A stretch of 32,719 nucleotides of DNA. Source: an uncultured Alphaproteobacteria bacterium (GTDB lineage: Bacteria; Pseudomonadota; Alphaproteobacteria; Rickettsiales; CAIJLX01). The notes beneath the pieces were generated by a model that saw only the letters and a program-made list of their open reading frames with translations, did not search any database and was not told the origin of the DNA. The stretch lies in contig CAIJLX010000085.1 in NCBI GenBank assembly GCA_903821695.1, positions 1 through 32,719 of the forward strand, read 5' to 3'. The position numbers and the translations under genes are program-made. Shown in pieces: positions 31,900 to 32,719 of the stretch (its first letter is position 1; each line of letters starts with the position of its first letter).

Positions 31900-32535
31900 T
31901 TACTTTAATTCCCAAGTGTTGCCAGGAATATCTTTTAACCAATCCGGACGTTTTCCGCGCTTGAAATGCTGGTCTAATACATTTTCCATGATCTTCCCAT
32001 ATTGATCCGATTGTCGGCGTTGTTCAGGCGTAATAGTGCTAATGGGATACATACTTAGACTCCTTTCAACATGAAAAACTATCTCTGTGCCGGGAGTAAT
32101 ATTTACATAATTATTGTCATGGTCGAGATTAAGCAATAGTGGCTTTGGGCATATCGGCGCAGCTTGTGTTGGCACGCATAATTCCGCTGTGTCAGAGACA
32201 ACCATATAATTTGCACAGGGCTTACAGAATGCATCTTTAGGACAAGGTGGACATCTGTGGATCTCTTGCACATAGCCTTTGACCTCGTATTTTTCCATAG
32301 TTTGAGCAGGCCCCAAAAAAATCCTAGAAGGTGCAGTATCTGTGGAATCGGATAAGCGCTCCTTAGACAGAAAATCACTAACTGTAATGGTGGGAAGGCC
32401 AGTATTTCCAGCTTTTACTGGGACTAGTGTTGGAGGCGGCGGAACAATTTGATCACTAGTTTGAGCAAGCAAATGCGGCACTACAATTAAGAACAAGAAC
32501 CAGAAGAATATATAAAGAACCTTTGAACATATCAT
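31900..32535 (-). CDS. Secreted Cys-rich hypothetical protein
   Basis: 211 residues. The N-terminus is a clear Sec signal (VLYIFFWFLFLIVVPHLLAQ), with likely cleavage after LLAQ or nearby, so the mature protein is periplasmic or beyond. A proline-rich stretch follows. Residues ~95-131 carry a cluster of Cys (CPPCP, FCKPC, LCVP, ICPKP), likely disulfide-bonded or metal-binding. GGAAAG lies 3 bases before the ATG. The family is unknown to me. An IS element ends 69 bases upstream of it. Confidence 0.75.
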   Translation of the reverse strand: MICSKVLYIFFWFLFLIVVPHLLAQTSDQIVPPPPTLVPVKAGNTGLPTITVSDFLSKERLSDSTDTAPSRIFLGPAQTMEKYEVKGYVQEIHRCPPCPKDAFCKPCANYMVVSDTAELCVPTQAAPICPKPLLLNLDHDNNYVNITPGTEIVFHVERSLSMYPISTITPEQRRQSDQYGKIMENVLDQHFKRGKRPDWLKDIPGNTWELK

Positions 32536-32604
32536 TTACTTTCCATAATATATATAAGGCGACAACTAGTGATTGTCATTAACTTGTAATAATCGTTTGA
32601 TATA

Positions 32605-32719
32605 GGCACTGTTAACAAACCTCAAGTTTGATAAAGGCAAGGGCAAGGAATGCCATGAAAGTGGAATCGAGTTTGTCGACCCTTAGTGCAAGCCGTCTAT
32701 TTTCCTTGATTTTCTGGAA
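32605..32719 (-). mobile_element. End of an IS5-like insertion sequence, cut by window edge
   Basis: The transposase reading frame ends at 32612, and GGCACTGTTAACAAAC at 32605-32620 is a plausible terminal inverted repeat. The rest of the element, including the second end, lies outside the window, so the boundary is provisional. Confidence 0.6.
32612..32719 (-). CDS. IS5-family transposase, C-terminal fragment
   Basis: Minus-strand translation gives FQKIKENRRLALRVDKLDST then FMAFLALAFIKLEVC and a stop at 32614-32612. The ENRRLA-x-R-x-DKL-x-S/T-F-x-AF-x-x-LA pattern is the usual C-terminal end of IS5-family DDE transposases, where the R-x-DKL segment follows the last catalytic Glu. Only 35 residues are inside the window, so integrity cannot be judged. 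Confidence 0.75.
   Translation of the reverse strand, partial: FQKIKENRRLALRVDKLDSTFMAFLALAFIKLEVC

Overview
The window looks like chromosomal DNA of an uncultured alphaproteobacterium of moderate GC content. The markers pointing there are a GapR (DUF2312) nucleoid protein, an FdxA-type seven-iron ferredoxin beside a CarD regulator, an sdhCDAB operon, a lone ccmC, and long intergenic inverted repeats with GTCAT...ATGAC ends. No plasmid, prophage or CRISPR hallmark is visible. The only clear mobile DNA is the end of an IS5-like element at the right edge. The lineage is inferred from gene content only.

Left part (1-7.4 kb), mostly housekeeping: a truncated membrane protein, tRNA-Ser(CGA), rplU-rpmA, an unknown membrane-anchored protein, obgE, ccmC, a small gene interrupted by an in-frame stop, the fdxA ferredoxin, carD, pyrE and a small membrane protein. 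Between obgE and ccmC lie three copies of a 21-bp repeat. Middle (7.4-14.6 kb): the succinate dehydrogenase operon sdhCDAB on the minus strand, where SdhC carries an unusual Lys/Ala/Pro-rich N-terminal extension; a small zinc-ribbon-like orphan; asd; a YihY/BrkB membrane protein; and a membrane-anchored alpha/beta hydrolase.

The accessory heart (14.5-26.2 kb) is an envelope-glycan locus. Two tandem paralogous large membrane proteins face left. A tightly coupled plus-strand operon faces right: nucleotide-sugar epimerase-like protein, TIM-barrel isomerase, GT2 glycosyltransferase, GT-C-like membrane protein, FAD oxidoreductase, and GtrB-like GT2. A further GT-C-like protein converges on it. Together they suggest modification of a sugar, loading onto a polyprenyl carrier, and transfer to an envelope acceptor by the multispanning proteins. 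This is the best candidate for an undescribed system in the window, but its product cannot be read from sequence.

Right part (26.2-32.7 kb): an S24-like repressor fold without the usual catalytic serine, gapR, a DUF1523-like protein, a redox group (2-Cys peroxiredoxin, DUF805-like protein, trxB), a DUF1467-like membrane protein, trpS coupled to two PH-domain membrane proteins, a secreted Cys-rich protein, and the IS5-like transposase end.
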